64,000 nt of DNA from Pseudomonas oryzihabitans (GTDB lineage: Bacteria; Pseudomonadota; Gammaproteobacteria; Pseudomonadales; Pseudomonadaceae), in assembly GCF_006384975.1 (NCBI RefSeq), contig NZ_CP021645.1, positions 1,888,001 through 1,952,000 of the forward strand, read 5' to 3'. A program made the position numbers and the translations under genes. The notes beneath the pieces were generated by a model. The model was not told where the DNA came from and did not search any database. It worked only from the letters and a program-made list of their open reading frames with translations. Below are positions 13,016-22,220 of this stretch, piece by piece (position 1 is the first letter of the stretch; every line of letters begins with the position of its first letter).

Positions 13016-14206
13016 ATGTCTTCTCACGCCACTACCCGTCTCACCACTTTGCAACGCGGCTGGCTGCTCGCCAGCCTCATGCTCATCGCCCTCAACCTGC
13101 GCCCGGCGCTTTCCAGCCTGGCGCCCCTGCTGCGCCAGATCGAAAGCAGTACCGGCCTTTCCAGCAGCGCCATCGGCCTGCTGACCACCCTGCCCGTGCT
13201 GTGCCTGGGACTCTTCGCGCCCCTGGCGCCGCGCCTGGCCCGCCGCTGGGGCAGCGAACGCACCCTCGGCGCCATCCTGGCGTTACTGGCGGCGGGGATC
13301 GTCTTGCGCAGCCTGGTGCCGCCCCTTGGCCTGTTCCTCGGTAGCCTGATCGCCGGTGCCTGTATCGGCATCCTCGGCGTGCTGTTGCCAGCGCTGGTCA
13401 AGCGTGATTTCCCCGCCCAAGCCGGACAGTTGATGGGGCTCTACACCATGATGCTGTGCATAGGCGCAGCCATAGCGGCCGGGGCGACCGCACCGCTGGC
13501 CGAGGCCTTCGACGGTCACTGGCAACCCGCCCTCGCCGCCTGGGCCGGGGTTGCGCTGCTGGCCTTGCTGATCTGGCTGCCGCAACTGCGTCAGCCTCCA
13601 ACCCTGGCGCCGCCACGAGGCGCGGGCGGCTCGCTGTGGCGCAACCGCCTGGCCTGGCAGATCACCCTCTATATGGGCTTGCAGTCGTCCCTGGCCTACA
13701 TCGTGTTCGGTTGGCTGCCCACACTCTTGGTCGACCGCGGCCTGGGCGTCGTGGAGGCCGGTCTGATGCTGTCGGGGTCGGTGCTGACGCAACTGCTCAG
13801 CGCCCTGACCGCGCCCTGGCTGGCTACCCGCGGCCGCGACCAACGTCTGGCCATCGTCGTGGTAATGGCCGCCACCCTCGCCGGCCTGCTGGGCTGCCTG
13901 TATGCGCCCCTGGATAGTCTCTGGCTGTGGGCCGTGGTCCTGGGCCTGGGTCAGGGCGGTACCTTCAGTCTGGCGCTCGCCCTGCTGGTGTTGCGTTCGC
14001 GCGATGCGGAAACCGCCGGACGGCTATCCGGCATGGCCCAGGGCGCGGGCTACAGCCTGGCGTCGCTCGGGCCGCTGCTGGTGGGCATCCTCCACGACGC
14101 CACCCACAGCTGGGCGCCCATGGGCGTGCTCTTCACCCTGATCGCCATCCTCGCCACCTTGTTCGGTCTGGCTGCGGGGCGTACCCGTTACGTCAACGAC
14201 CTCTAG
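13016..14206 (+). CDS. MFS transporter, CynX/NimT type
   Basis: A 12-helix major facilitator of 396 residues. The opening ALNLRPALSSLAPLL is the hallmark of the CynX/NimT (cyanate/2-nitroimidazole) family. The motif-A-like loop APRLARRWGSERTLG lies between helices 2 and 3. The substrate cannot be told from sequence; export of a small aromatic or anion is inferred from family members. The start is uncertain: ATG 13016 or GTG 13010, with no clear ribosome site before either. Its stop overlaps the convergent DUF4892 gene by four bases. Confidence 0.85.
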   Translation: MSSHATTRLTTLQRGWLLASLMLIALNLRPALSSLAPLLRQIESSTGLSSSAIGLLTTLPVLCLGLFAPLAPRLARRWGSERTLGAILALLAAGIVLRSLVPPLGLFLGSLIAGACIGILGVLLPALVKRDFPAQAGQLMGLYTMMLCIGAAIAAGATAPLAEAFDGHWQPALAAWAGVALLALLIWLPQLRQPPTLAPPRGAGGSLWRNRLAWQITLYMGLQSSLAYIVFGWLPTLLVDRGLGVVEAGLMLSGSVLTQLLSALTAPWLATRGRDQRLAIVVVMAATLAGLLGCLYAPLDSLWLWAVVLGLGQGGTFSLALALLVLRSRDAETAGRLSGMAQGAGYSLASLGPLLVGILHDATHSWAPMGVLFTLIAILATLFGLAAGRTRYVNDL

Positions 14207-15012
14207 CGTCGATAGAGACCGGCCGCGCGCCCGCCATCAGTCTGCAGCCGCGGCGCGCGAGTGCCGGCCTTGAGTAGCGCGTTCTGCCAGGCTTCGGCCT
14301 GGGCGCCGCCCAGGGTCACGGCAACATCGCGATTGAGCGCCAGGGCCGCCGCGAGACGTTCGACCCAGGGCTGTTCCGGGGCCTCGCCCAGGGCCGGTAG
14401 CAACAGTTGACCATCGCGCTGCAGCTCCTTGAGCAGAGTACCCGCCGTCGGCAGCAGCTCCGGCAAGGGCTGCGCCGCCTGCAGGCGTTCGGCGTGCAGA
14501 TAGCCGCGCCGATTGCCGCGCACGATGCCGTAAAGCATCAATACGGTTTGCGGTTCTTGTAGTTGCAGCACGACGAGGCCCTGCTGGTCGTCGAGACCAT
14601 AGAGCATGGCCTCGCCCAGGAGGTTGTTGGCGATGACGTTGCTGGCGCCACAGTCGCGCCCTTCGCACCAATAGAGCAGGGTCGCGCCCCGTTGCTGCAG
14701 GCGCTGGCGTTCGCTGTCGAGGCGTGCGAGCGGTGGATGACCGCTGGCCAGTTCGAAGGTCTGGGTCTGCAATTCGCCCTCGACCTGCAAGGACGCCTCC
14801 AAGCGCAACCGGCCACCGATGCGATTGACCGGTCCCAGCGGATAGAGTCGCTCGACCGTTGCCGGTCCCGTCTCGCGAACCAGTTGCGCATGGTCCAGAG
14901 GGGAGATTTCCGCCAGCACCGCCCCTTGCGCCCAACCAGCGGACAGCAGCAGACCGATCAGCAGGAAGCGGCGAGTGGATACAGCGCGGGGAAGGAGCGG
15001 ACGGCTAGGCAT
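14203..15012 (-). CDS. DUF4892 family exported protein
   Basis: A 269-residue protein with an N-terminal hydrophobic signal (residues about 15-31, ending AGWAQG-A), so probably periplasmic or envelope-bound. The body resembles DUF4892, a Pseudomonas-family protein of unknown function: an early conserved region around VERLYPLGPVNRIGGRLR, a YWCEGRDCGASN Cys-containing segment, and a C-terminal part resembling an OmpA-like tail. It lies 6 bases after the hydrolase gene and is probably co-transcribed with it. Confidence 0.75.
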   Translation of the reverse strand: MPSRPLLPRAVSTRRFLLIGLLLSAGWAQGAVLAEISPLDHAQLVRETGPATVERLYPLGPVNRIGGRLRLEASLQVEGELQTQTFELASGHPPLARLDSERQRLQQRGATLLYWCEGRDCGASNVIANNLLGEAMLYGLDDQQGLVVLQLQEPQTVLMLYGIVRGNRRGYLHAERLQAAQPLPELLPTAGTLLKELQRDGQLLLPALGEAPEQPWVERLAAALALNRDVAVTLGGAQAEAWQNALLKAGTRAPRLQTDGGRAAGLYRR

Positions 15013-15018
15013 GCCGCA

Positions 15019-15900
15019 TTATTCGTTGCGTCCGGCCTCGGCGGCAAAGAAGGCATTGAAACAATCTGCGACGGCCTGGGCGCCCTGGGCGTCATCCAGA
15101 TGCAGATGATGCCCGCCCGCCAGCTCATGCAGGGTGAAGCAAGACTGCTCCCGGGCTAGTGCCATGGCCTCCGGATGCGGCGCCAGCAACCCATCGGCGG
15201 CGATCACCAACGCGGTGGGGCAGCGTACGGCGCGAACGCAGGCGCGGGCCTGCTGCGGGGTGAATCTCATGCGGCTGGACAGCCGCAGACGGGGATCGGA
15301 ACGCCAGGTGTAGCCGCCCGGCACAGCCATCAAGCCACGCTCGGCCAGGAGCTCGGCCGCTTCCCGGCTCACCGTCAGGGCACCTTTCAAGCGCGCCGCC
15401 ACGGCGTCTTCGACACTGGCATAGACGGGCTTGCGCCGGTTGGGCAGCTCCAGTTCAGCGAGCAGCGCCTTGCCCAGCTTTTCGGGCACCTCGTCCGCGG
15501 GCGTGGTGTAGGGCAGCAAGCCGTCGATCAGGGCCAGACGCTCGATCCGCTCCGGCAAGGCCGCGGCAGCGATGACACTGACGATGGCGCCCATGGAGTG
15601 TCCGAGCAGCCCGAAACGCGTCCAACCCAGTTGCTCGGCGGCGGCCAGCACGTCCAGCACATAATCCTGGATCGCATAGCCACCGCCGGCCGGCCGATGC
15701 GCCGACAGCCCGTGGCCGGGCAGATCCAGGGCGACGATGCGCAACCCGGTCAGCCGCGGCGCGAGCTGGGCGAAGGTCATGGCGTTGTCCAGCCAGCCGT
15801 GCAGTGCCAGCACCGGATAGCCATCCTCGGGGCCAGATACCCGGGCGCTCAGCTCCACATGGGGCAGCTCAAGCCGCAGCTCCTGAACCTGAGCCGTCAT
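15019..15900 (-). CDS. Alpha/beta hydrolase
   Basis: A cytoplasmic alpha/beta-fold hydrolase of 293 residues. The oxyanion motif is ALHGWLDNA, the nucleophile elbow GHSMG, and the His is near the C-terminus in GGHHLHLD. The acid residue is probably the Asp in VIAADGLLAPH. The substrate is unknown. The ATG at 15900 lies two bases after the stop of the thioesterase gene; the open frame further upstream is inside that gene. Ester or thioester hydrolysis is the general expectation from the family. Confidence 0.88.
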   Translation of the reverse strand: MTAQVQELRLELPHVELSARVSGPEDGYPVLALHGWLDNAMTFAQLAPRLTGLRIVALDLPGHGLSAHRPAGGGYAIQDYVLDVLAAAEQLGWTRFGLLGHSMGAIVSVIAAAALPERIERLALIDGLLPYTTPADEVPEKLGKALLAELELPNRRKPVYASVEDAVAARLKGALTVSREAAELLAERGLMAVPGGYTWRSDPRLRLSSRMRFTPQQARACVRAVRCPTALVIAADGLLAPHPEAMALAREQSCFTLHELAGGHHLHLDDAQGAQAVADCFNAFFAAEAGRNE

Positions 15901-15902
15901 GC

Positions 15903-16340
15903 TCAGGAGCCATCCCGCTGCAGGGGAACCACGGCGACGGTCAGCCGCGACACACAGGTCAGGCGCCCTTCGTCGTCGCTCAAGCGGATGTCCCAGACGT
16001 GACTGCTGCGCCCCAGATGCAGCGGCCGGGCGACCGCCGTCACCCGCCCGGAACGCACGCTGCGTAGGTGGTTGGCATTGATTTCCTGACCCACACAGTA
16101 GTACCGCGCGCGATCCACGCACAGCATGCTGGCGACCGAGCCGACCGTCTCGGCCAGGGCCACCGAGGCGCCTCCGTGTAGCAAACCCATCGGCTGGTGA
16201 GTACGACGATCCACCACCATGCTCGCCGTGAGGCTGTCGTCATCCCAGGCTTCGATACGCATGTCCAGGTGCTGGCCGAGGGTGTCATCGAGTAGCCGGG
16301 TCAGGGCCGCGGGATCGGGAGGGGTCTGCCAGATGCTCAT
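15903..16340 (-). CDS. Hotdog-fold acyl-CoA thioesterase (PaaI/YdiI type)
   Basis: A 145-residue single-domain hotdog thioesterase. The family signature MGLLHGGASVALAETVGS is present with the catalytic Glu, followed by GQEINANHLRSVRSG. Homologues (YdiI, EntH) hydrolyse aromatic or short acyl-CoA thioesters. AAGGAAG lies upstream of the ATG. It is the first gene of a probable thioesterase-hydrolase-DUF4892 operon, so the set may process an acyl compound, but this is inference. Confidence 0.88.
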   Translation of the reverse strand: MSIWQTPPDPAALTRLLDDTLGQHLDMRIEAWDDDSLTASMVVDRRTHQPMGLLHGGASVALAETVGSVASMLCVDRARYYCVGQEINANHLRSVRSGRVTAVARPLHLGRSSHVWDIRLSDDEGRLTCVSRLTVAVVPLQRDGS

Positions 16341-16361
16341 GTCGCTTCCTTAGAAGAGGCG

Positions 16362-16817
16362 TCAGGCGTCGAAATGCCTGACCAGATCGAAACCACCCGC
16401 CAAGGGCAGTGGTGCTTCCAGACATAGTAGGCAAGCGGTACCCATGGGCACCGGCGCCTGACGATGGCCATGCAGTAGCCAGCCGGCCAAGTCGCCGACG
16501 AAGGGATTGTGGGTTACCAGCAGCAACCGCTCCACCCCCTGCCGCTCCAGCTCCGCCAAGGCCCGCTCGGGTTCGCCGTCGGGTGTCGCCCAGCCGGCGG
16601 TATGCAGCTCGCCGGCCCAGGCCAGGTGCTGCTGCACCAGGGCTGCGGTCTGGCGTGCTCGCACATAGGGACTGGTCAGGATGAGTTGCAGGTCAGCGCC
16701 TTGTAGCTGCGCGGCGCTGCGCAAGATCGCGGCGCGACCGGCCGGGGTCAGCTCACGCAACTCGTCGCTGGGTGCTCGCGCCTCGGCTTCGCCGTGCCTT
16801 AGCAGCCAGAGCTTCAT
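16362..16817 (-). CDS. sixA: Phosphohistidine phosphatase SixA
   Basis: A 151-residue histidine phosphatase with the N-terminal catalytic RHGEAE motif (His at about residue 8), SPYVRARQTA, and the second His in VTHNPFVGDLAGWLLHG. SixA removes phosphate from phosphohistidine, shown in E. coli for the phosphotransferase NPr. Its ATG overlaps the stop of the DUF4389 gene by four bases, so the two are coupled. Confidence 0.9.
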   Translation of the reverse strand: MKLWLLRHGEAEARAPSDELRELTPAGRAAILRSAAQLQGADLQLILTSPYVRARQTAALVQQHLAWAGELHTAGWATPDGEPERALAELERQGVERLLLVTHNPFVGDLAGWLLHGHRQAPVPMGTACLLCLEAPLPLAGGFDLVRHFDA

Positions 16818-17113
16818 GGCGCGGTGGCGGAGCGGTCTTCGGACCGGCCCTCGGCCGGCCAGTCGGCGAAGGGCCAGGGTTTCACCTCACTGGCAAAGGT
16901 GCCGAAACGTACGATCTGCGCCAGGTAGGTAGCCAGCGCCGCGCCGAAATCGGTCAGTCCGGGGTTGGCTTCACCCTTGATCAACCGCACGACCAATTGC
17001 AGCAGTACCACCACCGCCAGCACGTATTGCGCGCCCAGCCAGACGAACAGGAACAGCAGCATCCAGATCAGGCGCAGGCCAAGCAGCTCGCGGGAATGCG
17101 TGGGTTCGGACAT
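16814..17113 (-). CDS. DUF4389 membrane protein
   Basis: A 99-residue protein with one long or two short membrane segments (about residues 13-42) and the conserved DUF4389 tail, with its IKGEANPGLTDFGAALATYL segment. Function unknown. It sits between gpsA and sixA on the same strand, 33 bases after gpsA, and overlaps sixA. The gpsA-DUF4389-sixA order is conserved in pseudomonads, to my knowledge. Confidence 0.8.
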   Translation of the reverse strand: MSEPTHSRELLGLRLIWMLLFLFVWLGAQYVLAVVVLLQLVVRLIKGEANPGLTDFGAALATYLAQIVRFGTFASEVKPWPFADWPAEGRSEDRSATAP

Positions 17114-17146
17114 GAGAATTCCTCTTTTTTCAGACAGTGTAGCGGC

Positions 17147-18169
17147 TCAGCTAAAAGTGGCGTCGGCGACATCGACATCGGTCTTGGGCTCGCCCCCCAT
17201 CAGGGCCTCGATCACTTGGCCTAGGCTGCGGCCCTGGAACAGGATCGCATAGAGGCCATTGACCAGGGGCATGTAGACGCCCAGCTCGTCCGACTTCTCC
17301 TTGAGGACCTTGAGTGTGTTGACGCCTTCGGCAGTCTCGCCGATCTGCGCCACCGCCTCTTCCAGGCTGAGGCCACGACCGAGCGCATGCCCCACCCGGT
17401 AGTTGCGGCTCTTTTCCGACGAGCAGGTGACGATTAGATCCCCTACCCCGGCCAGTCCCAGGTAGGTGATGGGATTGGCACCACGCTGCACGGCGAAGCG
17501 GGTCATCTCCGCCAGGGCGCGGGTGATCAGCATGCTGCGGGTGTTCTCGCCCATCTCCAGCGCCGCGGCCATGCCGGCGATGATGGCGTAGACGTTCTTC
17601 AGCGCCCCGGCCAGCTCCACCCCGAGGCGGTCGGCACTGGCGTAGACGCGGAAGGTACGGCCATGCAGAGCGGCCTGGACCTGGCGGCACACCTCTTCGT
17701 CCTCGCTGGCCACCACGGTGGCGGTGAGTTGGTGCTCAGCGATCTCCCGGGCGAGGTTGGGGCCGGAAATGATGCCGATACGCGCCCGCGGCACGATTTC
17801 CGCGAGGATCTCGCTCATCAGCATGAAGGAATGGGCTTCGATGCCCTTGGTGGTGCTGACCAGGAAGCGCCCTTCCAGTTGGCTGGCGATGGGCGCCAAT
17901 GCCTGGCGCAAGGCACTCGACGGCAGGGCTACCAACACCAACTGGCAGCCCTCGATGGCGGCCGGCAGATCGCTGGTCGCCTCGACTGCGGCATGCACCT
18001 TGATACCCTTGAGATAGCGCGGATTCTCACGCTGGCGGCGGATGGTCTCGGCCTGTTGCGGATCGCGCATCCACAGGCGTACCGGCAGCCCATTCTCGGC
18101 GACCAGATTGGCCAGGGCGGTACCGAAACTGCCGCCGCCCAGCACGGCGATGGGGGATTGGACTGTCAT
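17147..18169 (-). CDS. gpsA: Glycerol-3-phosphate dehydrogenase [NAD(P)+]
   Basis: GpsA reduces dihydroxyacetone phosphate to sn-glycerol-3-phosphate, the backbone of phospholipids. The protein is 340 residues, the usual length. It shows the Rossmann motif [13 protein letters not shown], the STTKGIE and [10 protein letters not shown] segments, the catalytic Lys in GALKNVYAI, and [12 protein letters not shown]. The ATG at 18169 has GAGAG upstream; an earlier in-frame ATG at 18187 has no such site. Placement opposite fabA-fabB fits a lipid-synthesis neighbourhood. Confidence 0.96.
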   Translation of the reverse strand: MTVQSPIAVLGGGSFGTALANLVAENGLPVRLWMRDPQQAETIRRQRENPRYLKGIKVHAAVEATSDLPAAIEGCQLVLVALPSSALRQALAPIASQLEGRFLVSTTKGIEAHSFMLMSEILAEIVPRARIGIISGPNLAREIAEHQLTATVVASEDEEVCRQVQAALHGRTFRVYASADRLGVELAGALKNVYAIIAGMAAALEMGENTRSMLITRALAEMTRFAVQRGANPITYLGLAGVGDLIVTCSSEKSRNYRVGHALGRGLSLEEAVAQIGETAEGVNTLKVLKEKSDELGVYMPLVNGLYAILFQGRSLGQVIEALMGGEPKTDVDVADATFS

Positions 18170-18603
18170 CGAAACTCTCGTCTTCACCGCGATCGCGCGG
18201 CCTTGTCACCATTATACGTTAGCTGCTCGAACGCCTCAGGGCCTGCGCATGCTCTTGCTGGATGGCGGTCGAACAGCATCGAAATTGCCCTGAAAGACTC
18301 TATTACCCTAGGTAGACTACGGCTACCCGGGCCTTCGCTTCATTCATGCTCACCCTACAGGGCAACCGTTGGCTGTTTACTCCCGTTGGTCGTCGCACCT
18401 GGCCGGGCTGGAGTTCGCGCGATCATGAACAGTCGCTCAGGATGGAGAATTGACTGCAGAAAGTGCACAATGGTCCGTTAACGAGCGGGGCGCTGGCCTG
18501 TGACTTTCCCGATGCCCCGGCAGTCTACTGCTACACGAAGCCATACCCAGAGCGACCATTGGAGTCGCCAGAGCCTGGATCTAGGCCAGCTACAGGAGCT
18601 TGC

Positions 18604-19119
18604 ATGACCAAACAACACGCCTTTACCTACGAAGACTTGCTGCGCTGCAGCCGTGGCGAGCTCTTCGGTCCGGGCAACGCCCAATTGCCCGCGCCGAACA
18701 TGTTGATGATCGATCGGATCGTGCATATCAGCGAGGTAGGCGGGAAATACGGCAAGGGCGAACTGGTGGCGGAACTCGATATCCGTCCCGACCTCTGGTT
18801 CTTCGGTTGCCACTTCGAAGGCGATCCGGTGATGCCGGGCTGCCTGGGCCTGGATGCCATGTGGCAACTGGTAGGTTTCTACCTTGGCTGGCAAGGCAAT
18901 CCGGGTCGCGGTCGCGCCCTGGGCTCCGGCGAAGTCAAGTTCTTCGGCCAGGTCCTGCCGACCGCCAAGAAGGTCACCTACAATATCCATATCAAGCGCA
19001 CCATCAACAGGTCGCTCATTCTGGCCATCGCCGATGGCACCGTTAGCGTGGACGGCCGCGAGATCTACTCCGCCGAAGGTCTGCGCGTCGGCCTGTTCAC
19101 CTCCACCGATAGCTTCTAA
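18604..19119 (+). CDS. fabA: 3-hydroxydecanoyl-ACP dehydratase/isomerase
   Basis: FabA dehydrates beta-hydroxydecanoyl-ACP and isomerises the trans-2 to the cis-3 product, the branch point to unsaturated fatty acids. The protein is 171 residues. The active-site His70 lies in [12 protein letters not shown] and Asp84 in CLGLDAMW. The ATG at 18604 follows AGGAG; the open frame upstream is not family-like. fabB follows after 11 bases in the classic fabAB operon. The 434-base gap from gpsA holds the divergent promoters; I could not identify a DesT/FabR site there. Confidence 0.97.
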   Translation: MTKQHAFTYEDLLRCSRGELFGPGNAQLPAPNMLMIDRIVHISEVGGKYGKGELVAELDIRPDLWFFGCHFEGDPVMPGCLGLDAMWQLVGFYLGWQGNPGRGRALGSGEVKFFGQVLPTAKKVTYNIHIKRTINRSLILAIADGTVSVDGREIYSAEGLRVGLFTSTDSF

Positions 19120-19130
19120 GGGCTTTTCGC

Positions 19131-20348
19131 ATGCGTCGCGTCGTCATTACCGGTCTGGGTATCGTTTCGTGCCTGGGCAATGATAAAGACACCGTTTCCG
19201 CCAACCTGCGCGCGGGCCGTGCCGGCATCCGTCACAACCCGGAATATGCCGAAATGGGTCTGCGCAGCCAGGTGTCCGGCTCCATCGACCTGAACCTCGA
19301 AGAATTGATCGACCGCAAGGTCAAGCGCTTCGTCGGCGATGCTGCCGCCTACGCCTACTTGGCGATGGAGCAGGCCATCAAGGACTCCGGCTTGTCCGAA
19401 GAGCAGGTCTCCAATCCCCGCACCGGCCTGATCGCCGGTTCCGGTGGCGCTTCCACCTTCAACCAGATGGAAGCCCTGGACATCCTGCGCGAGAAGGGCG
19501 TCAAGCGCGTCGGTCCCTACCGCGTGACCCGGACCATGAGCAGCACGGTTTCCGCCTGCCTGGCCACCCCCTTCAAGATCAAGGGCCTGAACTACTCCGT
19601 CGCCTCGGCCTGCGCCACCAGCGCCCACTGCATTGGCCTGGCCATGGAGCAAATCCAGCTCGGCAAGCAGGACGTGGTCTTCGCCGGTGGCGGCGAGGAA
19701 GAGCACTGGACCCAGAGCATGCTGTTCGATGCCATGGGCGCCCTCTCCAGCGACTACAACGAGACGCCGGAAAAAGCCTCCCGTGCCTATGACAGCAAGC
19801 GTGACGGTTTCGTCATCGCCGGCGGCGGCGGCATGGTGGTGGTCGAGGACCTCGAACACGCCCTGGCCCGCGGCGCCAAGATCTATGCCGAGATCGTCGG
19901 CTACGGCGCGACTTCCGATGGCTACGACATGGTCGCCCCGAGCGGCGAAGGCGCCATCCGCTGCATGCAGCAGGCGCTGTCCACCGTCGACGGTCAGATC
20001 GACTATCTGAACACTCACGGCACCTCCACCCCGGTGGGCGACGTGGCCGAAATCAAGGGCGTACGCGCCGTGTTCGGCGACAAGGCCCCGACCATCAGCT
20101 CTACCAAGAGCCTGTCCGGTCACTCCCTGGGCGCTGCCGGCGTGCACGAAGCCATCTATTGCATGCTGATGATGGAGGGCAACTTCATCGCCGCCTCGGC
20201 CAACATCGACGAGCTGGATCCGGAAGTCGCCGACATGCCGATCCTGCGCGAGACCAAGGAAGACGCCAAGCTGGACCTCATCATGAGCAACAGCTTCGGC
20301 TTCGGCGGCACCAACGCCACCCTGGTACTCAAGCGCTGGCAGGGCTGA
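19131..20348 (+). CDS. fabB: 3-oxoacyl-ACP synthase I
   Basis: FabB elongates the cis-3-decenoyl-ACP made by FabA and so is needed for unsaturated fatty acid synthesis. The protein is 405 residues. The condensing-enzyme triad is present: Cys161 in SACATSAH, His296 in NTHGTST and His331 in [10 protein letters not shown], with the FGFGGTN C-terminal motif. It is co-transcribed with fabA, and a strong intrinsic terminator follows its stop by about 23 bases. Confidence 0.97.
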   Translation: MRRVVITGLGIVSCLGNDKDTVSANLRAGRAGIRHNPEYAEMGLRSQVSGSIDLNLEELIDRKVKRFVGDAAAYAYLAMEQAIKDSGLSEEQVSNPRTGLIAGSGGASTFNQMEALDILREKGVKRVGPYRVTRTMSSTVSACLATPFKIKGLNYSVASACATSAHCIGLAMEQIQLGKQDVVFAGGGEEEHWTQSMLFDAMGALSSDYNETPEKASRAYDSKRDGFVIAGGGGMVVVEDLEHALARGAKIYAEIVGYGATSDGYDMVAPSGEGAIRCMQQALSTVDGQIDYLNTHGTSTPVGDVAEIKGVRAVFGDKAPTISSTKSLSGHSLGAAGVHEAIYCMLMMEGNFIAASANIDELDPEVADMPILRETKEDAKLDLIMSNSFGFGGTNATLVLKRWQG

Positions 20349-20370
20349 TAGTCCCCGCCTCGCTCGATAG

Positions 20371-20397
20371 AAAACGGCGCCTCTGGCGCCGTTTTTC
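20371..20397 (+). terminator. Intrinsic terminator after fabB
   Basis: AAAACGGCGCC (20371-20381), loop TCT, and GGCGCCGTTTT (20385-20395) form a perfect stem ending in a T-run. It is symmetric in A/T tails, so it could also work in the other direction. Confidence 0.9.
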
Positions 20398-20604
20398 ATT
20401 TCTGCCTCCCTGCCCAGCTGAACCGGCTGCGCCCCTGGCGGTCGAAGGCGCCAGCACTTCGCCTGCGAACCTCTCGGAAGAATGGATTCAGCAGCGCGAA
20501 TAGCTTAATCTCGCGCCGCCTCGCTGTGCCTGCGCATCTGCCATAGACAGCGCTGTCCAGAAACCCTGGGCAGAGACAAGAAACCGTTTTCCCCTGGAGC
20601 CCCA

Positions 20605-21819
20605 ATGCACAATCAAAACCAGAGCTACCGCGGACCCTTGATCGTCCTTACCATGCTGTTCTTCATGTGGGGTCTGATCACCTCACTGAACGACATCCTG
20701 ATTCCCCACCTGAAGGCCGTCTTCACCCTCAGCTACCTGCAAGCCTCGCTGATCCAGTTCTGCTTCTTCACCGCCTACTTCATCGTCTCCTTCCCGGCCG
20801 GTCGCCTGGTGGAAAGCCTGGGCTACAAGAAGGGCATCATCGTTGGCCTGCTCACCGCCGGCGTGGGTTGCGTGCTCTTCTACCCTGCCGCCGGTGCCCA
20901 CTCCTACGGCTTCTTCCTGACCGCCCTGTTCGTGCTGGCAGCCGGTATCACCGTGCTGCAGGTAGCGGCCAACCCCTATGTGACCATCCTCGGCAAGCCG
21001 GAAACCGCGGCCTCGCGCCTCAACCTGACCCAGGCCTTCAACTCCCTGGGCACCACGGTCGGCCCGCTGGTCGGCGCCGTGACCATCCTCGCCCTGGTCG
21101 GCGAGGACTCCGCGGCCCACTCGGTGCAACTGCCCTACCTGATCCTGGCCGGCATGCTGGTCGCCCTGGCGGTCATCATCGGCCTGTTCCGCCTGCCGCA
21201 GATCAAGGACACCGAACAGGACAACGCCACTGACGAGAACGCCCTGGCTGCCAGCAGTGTCTGGGCCTATCGCCACCTGCTGCTCGGCGTGGTCGGCATC
21301 TTCATGTACGTGGGTGCCGAAGTCTCCATCGGTAGCTACCTGGTGAGCCTGATGGAAAGCCCAGACGTGGCCGGCCTGGACGCCGCCACCGCCGCCAAGT
21401 ACCTGTCCCTGTACTGGGGTGGCGCCATGGTCGGTCGCTTCATCGGCGGCGTGATCATGACCAAGGTGCGCCCGAACCTGGTGCTGAGCTTCAACGCCAT
21501 CGCCATCGGCGTACTGCTGGCCGTGGCCGTGCTGCAGGGCGGCAAGGTCGCCATGTGGGCGCTGCTGGCCATCGGCTTCTTCAACTCCATCATGTTCCCG
21601 ACCATCTTCTCCCTGGCGCTCAAGGGCCTGGGCAAGTTCACCTCCAAGGGTTCGGGCCTGCTGTGCATGGGTATCGTCGGTGGCGCGCTGGTGCCGGCCA
21701 TCCAGGGCTACTTCGCCGACACCATCGGCCTGCTGCCCTCCTTCGTGATCCCGCTGATCTGCTACGTCTACATCCTGTTCTACGGCGTGATGGGCTATCG
21801 CCCCACCCTGCGTCGCTGA
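20605..21819 (+). CDS. Sugar MFS transporter, FucP/GluP family
   Basis: A 12-helix sugar:proton symporter of 404 residues in the FHS family (fucose, glucose/galactose). It opens with the typical LTMLFFMWGLITSLNDILIPHLK, cut here as FFMWGLITSLNDILIPHLK. Other typical segments are QVAANPYVTILGKPETAASR after helix 4 and YVGAEVSIGSYLV in the second half. No sugar-catabolic gene is adjacent, so the substrate stays open; L-fucose, glucose, galactose or mannose are family options. TGGAG lies upstream of the ATG. It forms a single-gene unit with a hairpin after its stop. Confidence 0.9.
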   Translation: MHNQNQSYRGPLIVLTMLFFMWGLITSLNDILIPHLKAVFTLSYLQASLIQFCFFTAYFIVSFPAGRLVESLGYKKGIIVGLLTAGVGCVLFYPAAGAHSYGFFLTALFVLAAGITVLQVAANPYVTILGKPETAASRLNLTQAFNSLGTTVGPLVGAVTILALVGEDSAAHSVQLPYLILAGMLVALAVIIGLFRLPQIKDTEQDNATDENALAASSVWAYRHLLLGVVGIFMYVGAEVSIGSYLVSLMESPDVAGLDAATAAKYLSLYWGGAMVGRFIGGVIMTKVRPNLVLSFNAIAIGVLLAVAVLQGGKVAMWALLAIGFFNSIMFPTIFSLALKGLGKFTSKGSGLLCMGIVGGALVPAIQGYFADTIGLLPSFVIPLICYVYILFYGVMGYRPTLRR

Positions 21820-21830
21820 TCCACCCTCCG

Positions 21831-21855
21831 AAGCGCTGGCGGCCTGCCAGCGCTT
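21831..21855 (+). terminator. Stem-loop after the sugar transporter
   Basis: AAGCGCTGGC and GCCAGCGCTT pair perfectly across GGCCT, 11 bases after the stop. No T-run follows on the plus strand, so termination efficiency is uncertain. From here to 22,140 there is C-rich sequence with no convincing gene. Confidence 0.5.
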
Positions 21856-22144
21856 CACCCCTCCCCTCGCTATACTCCCGCTGCTCTTCCGCACCCCAGC
21901 CCTCGCTCGACGGCCTCAGGCATAGCCTCGCCATCGCCTGCCTCTCAGGGACGGCTAACGGCTCACGGCTATCAAGCCTTCTGCTACGTTTTCGCTCGCT
22001 GCCGGACGGTCCTCGCTGCACATCCGGCCTGGCTGTGCCGGGAACACCCGAGCCCTGCTTCCCCCGGTCGTACCGCCCATCCAGGCGCCCCTGCCTGGCA
22101 TAGTCACAACCGCTCACGGCCCTGACCAAATTCCGCCCAAAAGA

Positions 22145-22174
22145 AAACGCCCGTATCCAGGGATACGGGCGTTT
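22145..22174 (-). terminator. Intrinsic terminator of dctA
   Basis: A perfect 14-base stem (AAACGCCCGTATCC with GGATACGGGCGTTT) around a two-base AG centre. Read on the minus strand it is followed by TTCTTTTGG, a good T-rich tail, 46 bases after the dctA stop. Confidence 0.85.
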
Positions 22175-22220
22175 CGATGTTGCTAGAGGGCCGCCCTAAG
22201 CGCCGGCCCTCGGCCTAGGC

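Noticed and set aside
18425..18603. FabR/DesT operator or clear promoter for fabAB
   Set aside because: TTGACT at about 18449 has no good -10 partner, and no palindrome of the DesT type is visible.
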